This document shows positions 8,469 to 15,599 of a stretch of 64,000 nucleotides of DNA, one piece after another (within the stretch, counting starts at the first letter, position 1; each line of letters opens with the position of its first letter). This DNA is from Hymenobacter canadensis (GTDB lineage Bacteria > Bacteroidota > Bacteroidia > Cytophagales > Hymenobacteraceae). The stretch covers positions 2,170,001-2,234,000 of the forward strand of contig NZ_CP114767.1 of the NCBI RefSeq assembly GCF_027359925.1, read 5' to 3'. Below the pieces are notes generated by a model that was given only the letters and a program-made list of their open reading frames with translations, was not told the DNA's origin and did no database searches. The translations under genes were made by a program, and so were the position numbers.

Positions 8469-9437
8469 ATGATAGTCGTCACCGGAGCCGCCGGCTTTAT
8501 TGCCAGCGGCCTTGTTACCCGCCTCAACGCCGCCAAGTTCAACGATATTGTGGTGGTTGATAACTTCGCCGTGGAGCGCAAGCTGGCCAACCTTACCGGC
8601 AAGCACCTGCGCGAATACGTGGACCGCAACGAGTTTTTTGACTGGCTCGATATTAACCACGCCGAAGTGGAGTTTGTCTTCCACCTCGGAGCCCGCACCG
8701 ACACCACCGAGCAGGACCGCGCCGTGCTCGACCTGCTCAACCTCGACTACTCCAAGCGGATGTGGCAGGCCTGCGTGCAGTACCAGCTGCCGCTGGTGTA
8801 CGCCTCGTCGGCGGCCACCTACGGCTCGGGCACGCTCGGCTACTCCGACCACGACGACGCGCTGCTGCCCCTCTACCGCCCGCTCAACCCCTACGGCGAC
8901 TCCAAAAACGACTTCGACAACTGGGCCATCAACCAGCCGGAGAAGCCGTTTTTCTGGGCCGGCCTGAAGTTTTTCAACGTCTACGGTCCCAACGAGTACC
9001 ACAAAAGCCGCATGGCGTCCGTGATTCTGCACGCTTTCGAGCAGATCCGCAAAACGGGCTCCATGACGCTGTTCCGCTCGCACAACCCCAACTTCACCGA
9101 CGGCGGCCAGATGCGCGACTTCGTGTATGTGAAGGATGTGGTGGAGGTGTGTTTGTTTCTGATGCACCACCGCCGCAACTCCGGTATCTACAACCTGGGC
9201 ACCGGCGAGGCCCGCACCTTCCTCGACCTGGCCCTCAACACCTTCGCCGCCCTCGACCGCACGGCCGATATCCGGTTCATCGACACGCCTGAGGATATCC
9301 GCGACAAGTACCAGTACTTCACGCAGGCCGACATGAGCAAGCTGCGCGGCATCGGCTACGAGCGGCCCTTCACCCGCCTCGAAGACGGCATCGACGACTA
9401 CGTGCGCAATTACTTGGTGCCGGGCGCCTATCTGTAG
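8469..9437 (+). CDS. hldD: ADP-L-glycero-D-manno-heptose-6-epimerase
   Basis: This 322-residue short-chain-dehydrogenase-type epimerase has the nucleotide-binding GAAGFIAS at 6-13, the catalytic Tyr142/Lys146 pair (YGDSK) and the HldD-specific NVYGPNEYHKSRMAS with Lys179. It inverts C6'' of ADP-D-glycero-D-manno-heptose, the last step in making the heptose donor for the lipopolysaccharide inner core. Together with lpxB in the same region it indicates a lipid A/LPS outer membrane. No other heptose-pathway gene is adjacent. UDP-glucose epimerase-like enzymes are the only alternative and lack the NEYHKSRM segment. Confidence 0.92.
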   Translation: MIVVTGAAGFIASGLVTRLNAAKFNDIVVVDNFAVERKLANLTGKHLREYVDRNEFFDWLDINHAEVEFVFHLGARTDTTEQDRAVLDLLNLDYSKRMWQACVQYQLPLVYASSAATYGSGTLGYSDHDDALLPLYRPLNPYGDSKNDFDNWAINQPEKPFFWAGLKFFNVYGPNEYHKSRMASVILHAFEQIRKTGSMTLFRSHNPNFTDGGQMRDFVYVKDVVEVCLFLMHHRRNSGIYNLGTGEARTFLDLALNTFAALDRTADIRFIDTPEDIRDKYQYFTQADMSKLRGIGYERPFTRLEDGIDDYVRNYLVPGAYL

Positions 9438-9515
9438 CCGGCCCTAATTTTATTGTTCGCCGCCATTCGTCCGCCGGCCACCTGTTTTTTGAAGCAGAAT
9501 GTGGCTTAGCGGCAT

Positions 9516-9554
9516 CAGCAGCCCGGTTGTGGTAGTTCCACGGCCGGGCTGCTG
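9516..9554 (+). terminator. Hairpin after hldD
   Basis: CAGCAGCCCGG pairs with CCGGGCTGCTG around a 17-nt loop, 79 bases beyond hldD. There is no T-tract, so it may be a transcript-end stabiliser rather than a classic terminator. Confidence 0.45.
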
Positions 9555-9654
9555 TGCGACAGGGTTTCGGCCATATTCGGCCCGGATTTGTTAAGAACTA
9601 TTTTTCACCCATTTTTTCGGGCCCATTCGCCAACCCCTATTCCTCTTCCCCCTC

Positions 9655-11040
9655 TTGCAGCAGCCGACAATCACGATTCTGGGAGGAGGCTTTTCGGGCT
9701 CGATGGTGGCGCTGCAGCTGGCGCGGCAGCCGGGGGCGTGGCATGGCGGCACGGTGCATCTGGTAGAGCCGCGGCCGGTGCCCGGGCCCGGCCTGGCCTA
9801 CACGGCGCGCCGCCCCGAGTACCTGCTCAACGTGCGCGCCGCCGCCCTCAGCGCCTTCCCCGACCAACCCACGCACTTCACCGACTGGCTGCAGGCCAAC
9901 GGCCTGGCGTGTGAGCAGAGCTTCTGCTCGCGCCAGACCTACGGCCGCTACCTGCAGGAGCTGGTAGCCGGCCTGCTGGCGGGCCCGGCCGCCAACGGCC
10001 TCCAGTTTGAGTGGCACCCGCAAGCCGCCACGGCCGCCGAGATGTCGCCCGATGGCCGCCGCGCCACCGTGCATCTGCCCGATGGTACCGCGCTGATTTC
10101 GGATGCTGTGGTGCTGGCACTCGGCAACTTCCCGCCCCTCTCCCCTGCCGGGCCGGGCGCTTACCTCACGCACCCGAACTTCCACGGCAACCCGTGGGCG
10201 GCAGGGGCTTTGCGCACCATTGGGCTGGATGAGGAAGTGCTGCTGATTGGCTCGGGCCTGACGGCCGTGGATGTGCTGCTGGGCTTGCGCGCCGACGGCC
10301 ACCGGGCCCCAGTTACCATTGTATCGAGGCACCAGCGCTGGCCGGTGGTGCACGGGCCGGCCACTGCCCCCTACCCCAGCTTCTACCACACTGACCTGCA
10401 GGACCTGGCCTCCGTGGGGGCCGTGCTGGCCACCGTGCGCCGCCGCATCCGGCAGGCCGCCGCCCAGGGCCACGACTGGCGGCCCGTGTTCGACTCGCTC
10501 CGCCCGCATCTGGGCCAAATCTGGGCGGCGTGGCCACCGGCGGAGCAGGCGCGGTTTCTGAGGCATCTGGCATCTCTGTGGGCGGTGCTACGCCACCGCA
10601 GCCCCCCACAGAACGACGCCATCATGCGCGACATGCTGGCCACCGGCCAGGCCCGCATGCACCTGGGCCGCGTGCGTGGCATCTCAGTAGCCGACAACCA
10701 CGACTTGCTGGTGCACACCCAGCATCAGCACACCGAATCCGTGCTCCGCACCCAACACGTCGTCAGCTGCACCGGGCCGCTACTCGACTACAGCCGGATC
10801 AGCGACCCGCTGGTGGTGAGCCTGCGCGACGCCGGCCAGCTGGTGCCAGACGCGTTGCGGCTGGGTATCCAGACCGATGCGCGGGGGGCGCTGCTGAACC
10901 GGCACGGCCAGCCGTCACAGGTGCTGTTTACGCTGGGTCCCAGCCGCCGCCCCGCCTACTTCGAGTCGACGGCGGTGCCGGAGTTGCGGGAGCAGGCCGT
11001 GGCGCTGGCGCGGGAGCTGGCCAGCCGCTGGCAGCAGTAG
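9655..11040 (+). CDS. FAD/NAD(P)-binding protein (NAD_binding_9 / YdhS-like)
   Basis: A 461-residue soluble protein whose first strand-turn-helix ITILGGGFSGSMVA is a dinucleotide-binding fingerprint at residues 6-19. A second, VLLIGSGLTAVDVLLGL, lies in the middle. GPGLAYTARRPEYLLNVRA resembles the NAD_binding_9 family of uncharacterised flavoproteins. The reaction is unknown. Translation appears to start at TTG, because no ATG exists upstream of the GGGFSG motif and the in-frame ATG lies inside it. A convergent terminator follows immediately. Confidence 0.8.
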   Translation: MQQPTITILGGGFSGSMVALQLARQPGAWHGGTVHLVEPRPVPGPGLAYTARRPEYLLNVRAAALSAFPDQPTHFTDWLQANGLACEQSFCSRQTYGRYLQELVAGLLAGPAANGLQFEWHPQAATAAEMSPDGRRATVHLPDGTALISDAVVLALGNFPPLSPAGPGAYLTHPNFHGNPWAAGALRTIGLDEEVLLIGSGLTAVDVLLGLRADGHRAPVTIVSRHQRWPVVHGPATAPYPSFYHTDLQDLASVGAVLATVRRRIRQAAAQGHDWRPVFDSLRPHLGQIWAAWPPAEQARFLRHLASLWAVLRHRSPPQNDAIMRDMLATGQARMHLGRVRGISVADNHDLLVHTQHQHTESVLRTQHVVSCTGPLLDYSRISDPLVVSLRDAGQLVPDALRLGIQTDARGALLNRHGQPSQVLFTLGPSRRPAYFESTAVPELREQAVALARELASRWQQ

Positions 11041-11048
11041 TAGGCACC

Positions 11049-11082
11049 AAAAAGCCCTGAACCGAAATGGCTCAGGGCTTTT
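11049..11082. terminator. Bidirectional terminator
   Basis: AAAAGCCCTGA pairs with TCAGGGCTTTT around an 11-nt loop. A-tract and T-tract on both sides suit termination of both the flavoprotein gene and the convergent small gene at 11111. Confidence 0.85.
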
Positions 11083-11110
11083 GCATAGTGGTTTTTATTC
11101 CCCGGCAGGT

Positions 11111-11404
11111 TTACGCGGCTTGCTCATCCGGGTACAGCGGAAATACCGGCGTGGAAGGGCGGATGGAGAATTCGCGCACGCCGGAAGCCGGCGGCACCAG
11201 GGCCGGGCCCACGGCCGATTCGGCGCGGTTGCGGCGCAGGGCCCGCATCAGCAGATACTTATACTTCTCGGCATCGGCGAGGGCGGCTTCCACGGCGCGC
11301 AGCGCATCGGTGTAGGCTACTACGGGCACCGATTCGGCTGCTTCGCCCGTTGGATACGTCAGTTCAAAAACCGGGCATTGCAGGTATTCAGCAGGCGTTT
11401 TCAT
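11111..11404 (-). CDS. Hypothetical 97-residue protein
   Basis: I do not recognise a family. The protein begins MKTPAEYLQCPVFELTYP, has a helical, charged centre (DALRAVEAALADAEKYKYLL) and a basic RALRRNRAE stretch, and ends in a proline-rich tail. It has no signal peptide or membrane segment, so it is probably cytoplasmic. It ends at a shared terminator and is preceded by an AT-rich region typical of promoters, both of which support it being a real gene. The downstream part from about residue 66 looks disordered. Confidence 0.6.
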   Translation of the reverse strand: MKTPAEYLQCPVFELTYPTGEAAESVPVVAYTDALRAVEAALADAEKYKYLLMRALRRNRAESAVGPALVPPASGVREFSIRPSTPVFPLYPDEQAA

Positions 11405-11638
11405 GGGGGCAAGTTACCGGATTCCGGGGTTGAAATCCTAACAAAATACTAACACAGCTAGCATTTTATTCATTCCGTATACGTCCACTATTTTAATTGG
11501 ATTAATAATTTTCAAATTATTGATTTTCAATAATTTACAATATAAATCGCCAGGCGGATAAATACTCATTTCTAAACTACCATTGCCTCAGATGCTGCTT
11601 TTTGATTTCGGGGCTGTCACTGATGGCCAAACACACAA
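11405..11638. other. AT-rich intergenic region
   Basis: No convincing gene. From 11440 to 11580 the sequence is strikingly AT-rich against the GC-rich background, with overlapping short palindromes such as TTGATTTTCAATAA. It probably holds the promoter of the minus-strand gene at 11111, but no exact TAnnTTTG box was found. Confidence 0.4.
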
Positions 11639-11670
11639 ACGCCCGCTACCGACAGGTCGGCAGCGGGCGT
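11639..11670 (-). terminator. Terminator of the MDR oxidoreductase gene
   Basis: ACGCCCGCT (11639-11647) pairs with AGCGGGCGT (11662-11670), with additional CCGAC/GTCGG pairing inside. On the minus strand it is followed by TTTGTGTGTTTG, a weak T-rich tract. It lies 23 bases beyond the stop codon. Confidence 0.65.
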
Positions 11671-11693
11671 CTGGTCTGTGCTGAGTTTCCCGC

Positions 11694-12701
11694 TTATTCG
11701 CCGGCAATGCGCAGCACGATCTTGCCGAACTGCAGGCCTTCGTCCATGCGGCGCAGGGCGGCTTCGCCCTCGGCCAGCGCAAACGTCTCGTCTATTTCCG
11801 GCACGATGCCGTGCTGCTCGAACAGCTCCGCCATGGCGGCGAAGTCCTGCTCGGTGCCCATGGTGGAGCCCAGGATGGAAAGCTGCTTCCAGAACACCTT
11901 GGCGGCCGGCACTGAGGGCATATTGCCCTGCGTGGCCCCGTAGAACACGATGCGCCCGCCCGGCGCGGCGGCGTCCAGCAGATCGAGGAAGCCCGGCCCG
12001 GCCGCGCTGTCCACGATGACGTCGAAGCCGCCGCCGGCCTGCTTGGTGAGAGTCGCGGGCCATTTTTCGGTGTGGTAGCTGATGCCGCCTTTGGCGCCCA
12101 GGGCTACGGCGCGGGTAATCTTCTCTTCCGAGCCCGACGTCACCCATACCTCGGCGCCCACGGCCACGGCCATCTGCAGGGCCAGCAGCGCCACGCCGCC
12201 GCCCACGCCACTGATGAGCACCCGCTCGCCGGGCTGCAGCGCCGCCCGCGTGAACACGGCGCGGTAGGCCGTGACGCCGCCCAGCGGCAGCGCGGCGGCC
12301 TGCTCGAAACTCAGGTGCGCAGGCTTAGCCCGCACTTGGCGGGCTTCTACGCACACGTATTCGGCGAAGGTGCCATCCTGCGGCAAGCCCAGAATCTGAA
12401 AGTCGCGGCCCTGGGCGGCGGGGTGCTCACCCCACTGCCGACCGGGGTTGATGAGCACGGCCTGGCCCAGTAGGCTGGCATCGGTGCCTTCGCCAACGGC
12501 CGTCACGGTGCCGGCGCCATCGGAACCGAGGATGATGGGGAATTTCAGGCCAGCATACTGGCCTTTTTGGATCCAGACGTCGCGGTGGTTGAGGGCGGCG
12601 GCGTGCAGGCGCACCTGCACCTCACCGGCAGCCGGCTGCGGAGTGGGCACTTCGCGCAGCTGCACGGCTTGGTTGATGCCATCAAGAACTAGAGCTTGCA
12701 T
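11694..12701 (-). CDS. Zinc-independent MDR-family oxidoreductase (quinone reductase-like)
   Basis: A 335-residue medium-chain dehydrogenase/reductase. It has the N-terminal GroES-like fold (GEVQVRLHAAALNHRDVWIQKG), the GSDGAGTVTAVGEG segment and a Rossmann nucleotide-binding motif ISGVGGGVALLALQMA in the middle. The structural zinc cysteines of classic alcohol dehydrogenases are absent, which points to an NADPH-dependent quinone or enone reductase. The substrate is unknown. It stands alone: a 7-mer repeat array lies upstream and a terminator downstream. Confidence 0.88.
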   Translation of the reverse strand: MQALVLDGINQAVQLREVPTPQPAAGEVQVRLHAAALNHRDVWIQKGQYAGLKFPIILGSDGAGTVTAVGEGTDASLLGQAVLINPGRQWGEHPAAQGRDFQILGLPQDGTFAEYVCVEARQVRAKPAHLSFEQAAALPLGGVTAYRAVFTRAALQPGERVLISGVGGGVALLALQMAVAVGAEVWVTSGSEEKITRAVALGAKGGISYHTEKWPATLTKQAGGGFDVIVDSAAGPGFLDLLDAAAPGGRIVFYGATQGNMPSVPAAKVFWKQLSILGSTMGTEQDFAAMAELFEQHGIVPEIDETFALAEGEAALRRMDEGLQFGKIVLRIAGE

Positions 12702-12731
12702 ATTTTTAGTGATGAGGTGATGGAGTTATGA

Positions 12732-12794
12732 GGTGGCAGGTGGCAGGTGGCAGGTGGCAGGTGGCAGGTGGCAGGTGGCAGGTGGCAGGTGGCA
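12732..12794. repeat. Tandem 7-mer array, nine copies of GGTGGCA
   Basis: Nine perfect head-to-tail copies of GGTGGCA occupy 63 bases, just upstream of the MDR oxidoreductase start on its 5' side. The unit is not a multiple of three, so it is not coding. Copy number could vary by slippage. The remaining sequence to 12929 shows no gene. Confidence 0.9.
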
Positions 12795-12929
12795 GGGAGG
12801 AAGATGCTGCCACGGAGCGGCTGTTTGCACCGGGGCGACGGAAAAGTTTCTGATACTGGAGGGCGTACAGGTGCCGGATGACGGGGATTCCCGCGTGGTG
12901 CTCGGTCGGCTGCCGTACTGTCGGAGGGC

Positions 12930-13337
12930 TTACAGGAAACGTGCTTTCAGCTCGGGAGTTGGGAGCCAGCAGGCTTCCTGGCGGCCAAACCAGCGGTAGC
13001 GGTGGCGGGCAATCAGCCGGTATACGGCGTCACGCAGGGGGCGCGGAAACCACCGGCCCACCCGGGCCAGCACCGCCCACCCGCCACCCAGGCCCGCCAG
13101 AATGCCCAGCGCCGCCGCCGAATGCGTGTAGGCCTGGCCATCGGCCACCAGCACCACCGAGTCGGGCTCGGGGGGCGCGGGCAGGCGGTATTCGCGCAGC
13201 AGCGCCTGCCCCGCTGCCGACTGCAGGGCCGCAAACCGGAACCGGGCGGCCGCATCGTGCTCAATCACAAACTGTACAAACCCGTTGCAGAGGTTGCACA
13301 CACCATCGAAGAGCACAATATGGGAGGAAGCGGGCAT
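12930..13337 (-). CDS. DCC-family thiol-disulfide oxidoreductase (DUF393)
   Basis: The 135-residue protein has the family's name-giving motif DGVCNLCNG, giving Cys14 and Cys17 as a CxxC pair right after Asp11. The following CNGFVQFVIEHD...FRFAALQS and the C-terminal RHRYRWFG segment also match the family. These proteins are presumed cytoplasmic thiol-disulfide exchangers, but partners are unknown. I chose the ATG at 13337; a TTG two codons upstream is possible. It is preceded on the same strand by the Dph6-like gene with a 75-base gap, so the two may be co-transcribed. Confidence 0.85.
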   Translation of the reverse strand: MPASSHIVLFDGVCNLCNGFVQFVIEHDAAARFRFAALQSAAGQALLREYRLPAPPEPDSVVLVADGQAYTHSAAALGILAGLGGGWAVLARVGRWFPRPLRDAVYRLIARHRYRWFGRQEACWLPTPELKARFL

Positions 13338-13412
13338 AGGCAAGAAAGCGGGCGGTTTTGGGTACAGGACTGCCTGAGCGGCCGGATTGTTTCGGCACGG
13401 CCGTGGGCCACG

Positions 13413-14177
13413 CTAGGGCGCGCCGGGCGTAGTGGCGGGCAGCAGGTCGCAGTACCAGAAGCCGGGCTCGAACGGGTCGGGGGCGGCGGGAGCATCGGCG
13501 GCGGCAGGTGGGCAGACGGTGCTGGCTGCGGCCGGCCGCTGGTAGGTGCGGCGCACGATTTCGCCCTGCTCAAAGGCAATGGGCGCGCTGAAATAGGGCG
13601 CGTCGAACACGAAGCTGTGGTACTCGCCGTTTTCGCCGCAGCTGTCCACGCCGGGCGGCAGGTCGCGCAGGAAGTCGGCGTTCAGCTCACGGCCGCAGAA
13701 GCTGGCGTCGAGGTACTTTTCGTTGACACACACCACCACGGCCCGGAAGCCCAGGTCGAGGTATTCGCGCAGCAAATCGGCATTGGAGCGCTGCCAGAGC
13801 GGAAACACGGCCTCCATACCCACCCGCGCCAGCTGCTGCTCGCGGTAGTGGCGCAGGTCTTCGAGGTAGATGTCGCCGAAGACGGCGTGCCGGATACCAC
13901 GGGCCTGCAGCGGGGCCAGGGTGGCGGCCATCAGGCGCTCGTAGTCGGCCATATCGGGCATTTCGGGCAGCTCCAGGGTGGTGAGCGGCAGGCCGATGCG
14001 CTGGGCCTGCTGCTCCAGCAGCGCCACCCGCACCCCGTGCATCGACACGCGCTGGTAGTGGGCATTGACGCTGGTGAGCAGGTCGGTGACGTGGTAGCGT
14101 GGGTCGCGCAGGGCGTGGTAGAGGGCGAGGGCCGAGTCTTTGCCCCCGCTCCAGTTCATGAGGGTTGGGGCGGGCAT
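13413..14177 (-). CDS. Dph6-like ATP pyrophosphatase (adenine nucleotide alpha hydrolase)
   Basis: 254 residues with the PP-loop SGGKDS at 10-15 at the N-terminus, then VFGDIYLEDLRHYREQQ, PLWQRSNADLLREY and CGENGEYHSFVFDAP, all landmarks of the diphthine-ammonia ligase-type (Dph6/MJ0570) family. The fold activates a carboxyl or carbonyl group with ATP and releases pyrophosphate. Bacteria do not make diphthamide, so the true substrate here is unknown. The start at 14177 (MPAPTLMNW) is preferred because it places the PP-loop strand normally; the longer frame adds nine residues. The last 35 residues are Ala/Pro-rich and unlike the family. Confidence 0.82.
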   Translation of the reverse strand: MPAPTLMNWSGGKDSALALYHALRDPRYHVTDLLTSVNAHYQRVSMHGVRVALLEQQAQRIGLPLTTLELPEMPDMADYERLMAATLAPLQARGIRHAVFGDIYLEDLRHYREQQLARVGMEAVFPLWQRSNADLLREYLDLGFRAVVVCVNEKYLDASFCGRELNADFLRDLPPGVDSCGENGEYHSFVFDAPYFSAPIAFEQGEIVRRTYQRPAAASTVCPPAAADAPAAPDPFEPGFWYCDLLPATTPGAP

Positions 14178-14299
14178 ACGCCAAAGGTAGGCCGCCCCGG
14201 CCAAGTCAGCCGCAACCGAAGCAGGCCCTACGCCGTTTGCCCAGAAGCTACTGGCTATCCGCTCATCGTCTTACTACTCCTTCATCTGCTTCACCTGCC

Positions 14300-14620
14300 A
14301 TGAAACGTCTTCCTTCCCTCCTGCTGGCCTGCAGCCTGGGCCTGGGCCTCACCGCCTGCGACTACAACAAAACGCCCGGCAAAGACCCGCAAGCCAGCCA
14401 AGACTTCACCGAAGCCCCCGCCGCTACCACCAACGAAACCGACCGGGACAGTCTCAGCGGCGGCCAGCGCGTGGAAACCCCAACCGGCAAAGGCTCAGCC
14501 GCCGACCAGCAAACCTCACCGGACGCCGGCCTGCAAAGTGCCCCCGGTAACGCCACTTCGCCAGTCAACAACATGCCGGAGGAGTCGTCCGAAGCCCGCT
14601 CTACGGGGGGTAAAGACTAG
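14300..14620 (+). CDS. Small hydrophilic lipoprotein, hypothetical
   Basis: 106 residues with a lipoprotein signal (MKRLPSLLLACSLGLGLTAC) cleaved before Cys20. The rest is polar, rich in Ser, Thr, Gln, Asp and Gly, with no hydrophobic core, so it is probably an unfolded, membrane-anchored periplasmic or surface tail. No family recognised. The start is the ATG at 14300, giving the signal peptide directly. A terminator follows 15 bases after the stop. Confidence 0.75.
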   Translation: MKRLPSLLLACSLGLGLTACDYNKTPGKDPQASQDFTEAPAATTNETDRDSLSGGQRVETPTGKGSAADQQTSPDAGLQSAPGNATSPVNNMPEESSEARSTGGKD

Positions 14621-14634
14621 CCTCCCTAATGCAC

Positions 14635-14672
14635 AAAAAAAGCCCGCCAGCACTAAGCTGACGGGCTTTTTT
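14635..14672. terminator. Bidirectional terminator
   Basis: AAAAAAAGCCCG and CGGGCTTTTTT form the stem (with an inner CAG/CTG pairing) around CACTAAG. It serves the lipoprotein gene on one side and the DUF4126 gene converging from the other. Confidence 0.85.
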
Positions 14673-14688
14673 GTATTCTGGCGACCCG

Positions 14689-15192
14689 CTACAGCGCGTA
14701 GCCGGCGGGGGCTCCGGCCGAGCTGCCTTTGGACAGCGCCAGCCCACTGCCCAGTACCAGCAGATCCTCGAAGCCGCCTACTACGGAGATAGGCAGACCC
14801 GATTCGCGGGTGGCCTTTTTGCGCAGCCAGAAGCTGCCGAACGTAGCCACCCCGGCAACCAGCCCACCCAGCAGCGCCCCGTTGCGGGTTTTGCCGTGGT
14901 TGGCGCGGTACAGGGCCGCCCCTACCAGCGCGCCCGATAGCAGGCGGCCCAGCAGCACAGGCGGCGCAATCCGGTCGGGTGTTTGCGGGAGCTTGTCGCC
15001 GACCATTTCGCCACCGGCCAGCAGCTTGAGGCCGGTAGCCACCAGCGGCTTCTGCAGGTAGCGGAGCGGCGAGCCAACCAAGCCCTGCGGATGAAATTTC
15101 ACGAGGTTGGCGCTGAGCAGGGCCGGCGCCGTCATGCTGCGGAAACCGGCCACGGCGCCCAGGCCGACAGTTTGCCAGAAGTGTTTCGTCAT
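14689..15192 (-). CDS. DUF4126 family membrane protein
   Basis: 167 residues. The N-terminal GAVAGFRSMTAPALLSA, the GGEMVGDKLPQTPDRIAPP segment and RLLSGALVGAALY are the conserved stations of the DUF4126 family. There are about three or four hydrophobic segments, so it sits in the inner membrane. Function is unknown. It converges with the small lipoprotein gene over a shared terminator. The start at 15192 gives the usual short N-terminus before the AGFRSMTAP motif. Confidence 0.8.
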   Translation of the reverse strand: MTKHFWQTVGLGAVAGFRSMTAPALLSANLVKFHPQGLVGSPLRYLQKPLVATGLKLLAGGEMVGDKLPQTPDRIAPPVLLGRLLSGALVGAALYRANHGKTRNGALLGGLVAGVATFGSFWLRKKATRESGLPISVVGGFEDLLVLGSGLALSKGSSAGAPAGYAL

Positions 15193-15599
15193 ATTCGGGA
15201 AGTGCTATACAAGAATGAGGAACGACGGTACTGCCTTTAACGCAACTCGCACAGCACAGGCTGAATCAGGTCTAACACGGACTGGCGGCCCAAGACCCAC
15301 AGACACCTGCTTTTTATCAATATAGTTCAATTAAACACTTAAGCTATCCATTCACCTAACAGCGAAGCCATGCCCCGTCAACAGCATTCGGGCGGAAAAA
15401 ACAGGTATGCTCATATATATTTATTAACTATTTATTTTTTTATATCTTATATTGTTAACGTACTGATATTCAACACTTGTATAATATCATATTTCCAAAT
15501 TGTTACCAAATTGTTATGCAAGCATAATTCACATAAAGTTCATCTACTTTTGCACCGAAATTCCGGGAGGATGTTCCGGATAAACAAAAAAGCTCCCTT
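15193..15599. other. Long AT-rich intergenic region before the Oar-like receptor
   Basis: 407 bases without a credible gene. The part from 15410 to 15540 is very AT-rich (runs such as TTATTTTTTTATATC) against the surrounding high GC and ends at a good promoter box. This looks like an extended upstream regulatory region for the TonB-dependent receptor gene. Confidence 0.5.
15545..15552 (+). promoter_or_regulatory. -7 promoter box for the Oar-like receptor
   Basis: TACTTTTG is an exact TAnnTTTG match 47 bases before the start codon, at the downstream edge of the AT-rich region. No ideal -33 TTTG. Confidence 0.55.

Noticed and set aside
9516..9554. Attenuator in front of the FAD-binding protein gene
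   Set aside because: The hairpin has no T-tract and sits 100 bases before the TTG start, and no alternative pairing was seen; more likely the end of hldD.
11405..11638. Replication origin or AT-rich regulatory island
   Set aside because: No DnaA boxes or iteron array were seen; AT richness alone is not enough.
12733..12999. Open frame with repeated MAGGRWQVAGGRWQ peptide
   Set aside because: It is the translation of the 7-mer array, and its remainder overlaps the DCC-family gene.
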